64,000 bases of DNA from Euonymus europaeus (lineage: Eukaryota; Streptophyta; Magnoliopsida; Celastrales; Celastraceae), in the NCBI GenBank assembly GCA_963580455.1, contig OY756963.1:24757555-24821554 (forward strand). The letters are read 5' to 3'. Numbering within the stretch: the first letter of the stretch is position 1; each line of letters starts with the position of its first letter. Of this stretch, positions 51,896-64,000 are shown in pieces. A program made the translations under genes and the position numbers. Under the pieces are notes generated by a model that did not search any database, had not been told where the DNA came from, and saw only the letters and a program-made list of their open reading frames with translations.

Positions 51896-52980
51896 AATTA
51901 CGAAGAACATGAAGCAATATATGATTTTGAAGTCAACAGAGATCATTATCTGGGATATAAAGTCTCCATTGATTACATTAGGAGCACTAGGAGTAAGAAC
52001 TTATCAAAATTATGGATGTCAACATCAAAAATTTGAAATGCGATATATTTAATTGTTTACATCCCTGGTTAGACAAATCTTTTACCAATTCATGTTAAAA
52101 TATTTGTTGACAATTTATCTTCACCCATATTCGAATTCATCATAGTAGAAAATTTAGGTCGCTTTATTCGTTCTCGCTAATGATAATAACGACAACTCTA
52201 GTAAGTGAAAATAAATAAATTGAAAGCAAAATCCGAATGTGTGAATCTCAAATAAAATTTTCGACTAACAATCATTAAAAAGAAAATTATCAAAAGGTCC
52301 AAGACATACTACGCCTAAATGTGAAGTGGTAATCGTTAGGGTTTGTTTTGCAGTCAAAGTCGCGTGGCGAATTAGATATTTGAAAGTGAGAGATACTCAT
52401 TGGTATATATAGAAGGTAAATACGCCCATAAACTTTAAAGTTTATGAACTTTTAATCTAGACCGTTATATTTGATAAACGCTCAAAATTTGAACAACATT
52501 GGATTGGACGAGGGTTTTATTATGAGTTTGAAAATTGTAAAGAAATTATTTCCTGAAATAAATCTATGATCGAGAGAGACAATAATGCCAGCAGAGATAT
52601 CCGAACAACTCTTTAGATGCAAAATTGCATCTACATAACATATTTTTATTTTATTTTTTAAAAGTAAGCACATTCATTAAGAAACGAGAAGGACAATTCA
52701 TTGATTTTTTTTTTTAAATACTTCTAGAGTGGACAATTCATTGAATGGAAAATTAGAAGGACAAGTAACAAAATGACTCATGTACTTTCAAGAATTGACT
52801 ACTAAAGCTCTTATACTTTATTTCGGGTCAAAGTAGCCCTATCACTTTGAATAATGGATCACGTTACATGTCATTTTTTAAAAAATGACGAATATGACAT
52901 GAATTTATTTTTAAAACTGAAAAGGGAAAAAATTATAAAAAAAAAGTTAATACTTCTCCGACAAAAATTCGAACCAAAAT

Positions 52981-53050
52981 TCTCCCCCCTCCCCCTCTCA
53001 CTCCCCACCCTCCTCTCCCTCCCCCCCCCCCCCTCCCCCTCCCTCCACCA
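52981..53050 (+). repeat. Pyrimidine-rich, C-rich tract
   Basis: Seventy bases are almost all C and T, with a run of about 14 C near 53023-53032. The complementary strand is G-rich and could form G-quadruplex or other non-B structures. No gene context is seen. Confidence 0.8.
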
Positions 53051-54666
53051 CAGCCACTGCACGCAAAGTTACATTGGCAAATTTGTAGATTTGCTTTTGA
53101 AATAATAATAAATGCATTATTTGCAGATTTACTTTTGAAATCTCGACCTCTGATTCTCCAAATATTGGTGGGTAAAAGAAGATATGCAACTATCTAGAGT
53201 CGAATTCTCCACACCCATGTTGCCGAGTCTCCTTCAAGGGCTTCTAAGCGAGGCCGATTGAAATTTCTTTGTTGAAAGGCTTGATTGAATTTGCAGCAAA
53301 TAAAGGTACATATCCAGTGTACAGAGAGATGATGCATCGTCTATTCTAGATCTGAATTTCAGATCTGTCTCTTCTCAAATCGTCTCCGAGTGGGTTTCGA
53401 CGGAGATCCCAAAAAGTTACCCTTCATAGTGGAACCACCTTCACCCATGGAAGAAGACAACCTACTTTCTTTGCTTCACCTTTGCCGCAATCATGAGCTC
53501 CATCCAAGAAGATCATAGCCTATTCAATAGGACTTTTCGAAGAAGATAGGTAGACCTACCTTTTTTTTTTTTAAATATTTTTTTTTTAAGTAATGATAAC
53601 TTTTAAGATATATCAAAAATTAAAAAGATGTGTTATAATTTAATTGATCATTGTCATCATTTCATTATAAATTTTTACAAAGAAAAATTCATGTCTAACA
53701 CTTAATGTCACATTAGCATTTTTTGACGAAAAACAAATACTGAGATTAACGTGACCTATTTTGATAAATTCAAGGACTACTTTGGCTCAAAATAAAAATA
53801 AAATATAAGTTCTTAAGTGATCCATTCTCGAACTAAATGAGTCATATTGTTAATTGTCCCAAATTAAAATTCATATATTATAATTCTTTGGAATTTTAAC
53901 CTTTATAATTGTTACCCGGCAGATACATCTCTCTAAGAAAACAATATGAACATCCTTTGAAAATCTTGGCTAGTAGTGCACAATTGGAGACAGCTAAAGC
54001 TTCAATTTTTAGACCATCTCCAGCAGCAATGGTAAAAGAGCACTAAACTATTAATTTGGAGTTCTTACCTGATTTTGAGCTAAAAACAGTCCCACATCAG
54101 TGACTCGATGACTCGATATTAAACTAAAAATTCAGTTTTGTTCAGTTCTGCTACAACAACACTCTAGGGTTAGAGTGTTCTTGTAGACATTCAACATATA
54201 TTTTAATAATATTTCTTTTTTTTGTGTGCATTGTGCATTATAAAAATGGTACTATGTATGGCAAAAAATGATGTTTGAAGACCATTTTATTGGTTTTTTA
54301 ATTATATTAAAAATTATAATTATTAATTATATTAAAATATACTTAATATAACTTTTTCAAATTATTATTATTAATGCCAATTGAGCAATATAATAAAATG
54401 TAGTATTTTATGTTACAATATTCGTATTGATTTTAAATTAATAAAAAATAATTGAAAAAATAAATATTTTAAATAATTTAGAGTATGATTCATAGTGTTT
54501 GATGCTGGATGTATTATTTGAGAAATTATAAATTTTAAAGAGGTGTTCAGAAACTGAATTTTAGAGTTTTTGTTATGGATGTTAGTGAGTAAACAATTCA
54601 CTCCTCTCGAGCGGGAATAAAAGATTCAGCAATTTCTCTTTCTCGCTCTACTCTGCTTTTGTAGAC

Positions 54667-64000
<9,334 letters not shown>

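Larger units (their letters stand above)
51540..54666. other. AT-rich intergenic region before cofactor D
   Basis: No gene is recognised. It holds MITE-like ends (51716-51895; 52014-52070, GGATGTCAACAT with TTTACATCC), a C-rich tract at 52981-53050, and a possible Harbinger-type end (ACCATCTCCAGCAGCA) near 54013. Confidence 0.45.

Overview
The window is nuclear DNA of a flowering plant, most likely a core eudicot. The genes are split by AT-rich GT-AG introns, two enzymes carry plastid-type leader peptides, the U6 snRNA genes have plant upstream elements (USE plus TATA), and the spaces between genes hold plant-type MITEs, hAT, Mutator and Harbinger elements and SINEs. The species cannot be named from sequence alone.

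Layout. 1-4400 is AT-rich intergenic DNA, with the promoter of a gene that lies off the left edge. 4415-4974 is a short unrecognised coding fragment on +. 4992-8646 (-) is a complete 8-exon EPSP synthase gene (shikimate pathway), with a hAT MITE in intron 4. 10986-14669 (-) is a complete 7-exon plastid transketolase. 15740-19205 (-) is a complete 6-exon arginase.

The main structural feature is a direct tandem duplication. Unit 1 (about 15821-28661) and unit 2 (about 28806-41220) each hold, in the same order, arginase (-), a U6 snRNA (+), a UPF0548/DUF1990 gene (+) and a type I (M-alpha, AGL62-like) MADS-box gene (+). The breakpoint lies inside the last arginase exon. The two units have decayed in complementary ways. 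Arginase is intact only in unit 1; in unit 2 it is frameshifted by an 8-bp duplication and lacks its 3' end. U6 is canonical only in unit 2. UPF0548 and MADS stay open in both. Unit 1 later gained a hAT-like element (22648-25017) carrying a Mutator-like element with a captured LRR receptor fragment (Pack-MULE). Unit 2 gained about 2.6 kb of Harbinger-like DNA with two interlocked pairs of long inverted repeats.

41221-46000 is gene-poor: an exonuclease-like exon remnant, a minisatellite and transposon ends. 47047-48878 (+) is a broken DUF641 (GIL1-like) gene, split by a hAT MITE with a perfect 8-bp target duplication. Then come a single-exon pectin methylesterase inhibitor (50285-50905), a tRNA-Glu(CTC) gene (51467-51539) and, from 54667 to the right edge, the first 12 exons of tubulin-folding cofactor D.

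EPSPS, transketolase, a DUF641 gene and cofactor D also lie close together on two related Arabidopsis segments as I remember them, so the backbone looks like conserved microsynteny into which the arginase/U6/UPF0548/MADS block was placed and duplicated. No wholly new biological system was found. The most informative items are the tandem block with reciprocal decay, a probable hAT excision footprint, the Pack-MULE and the interlocked inverted repeats.
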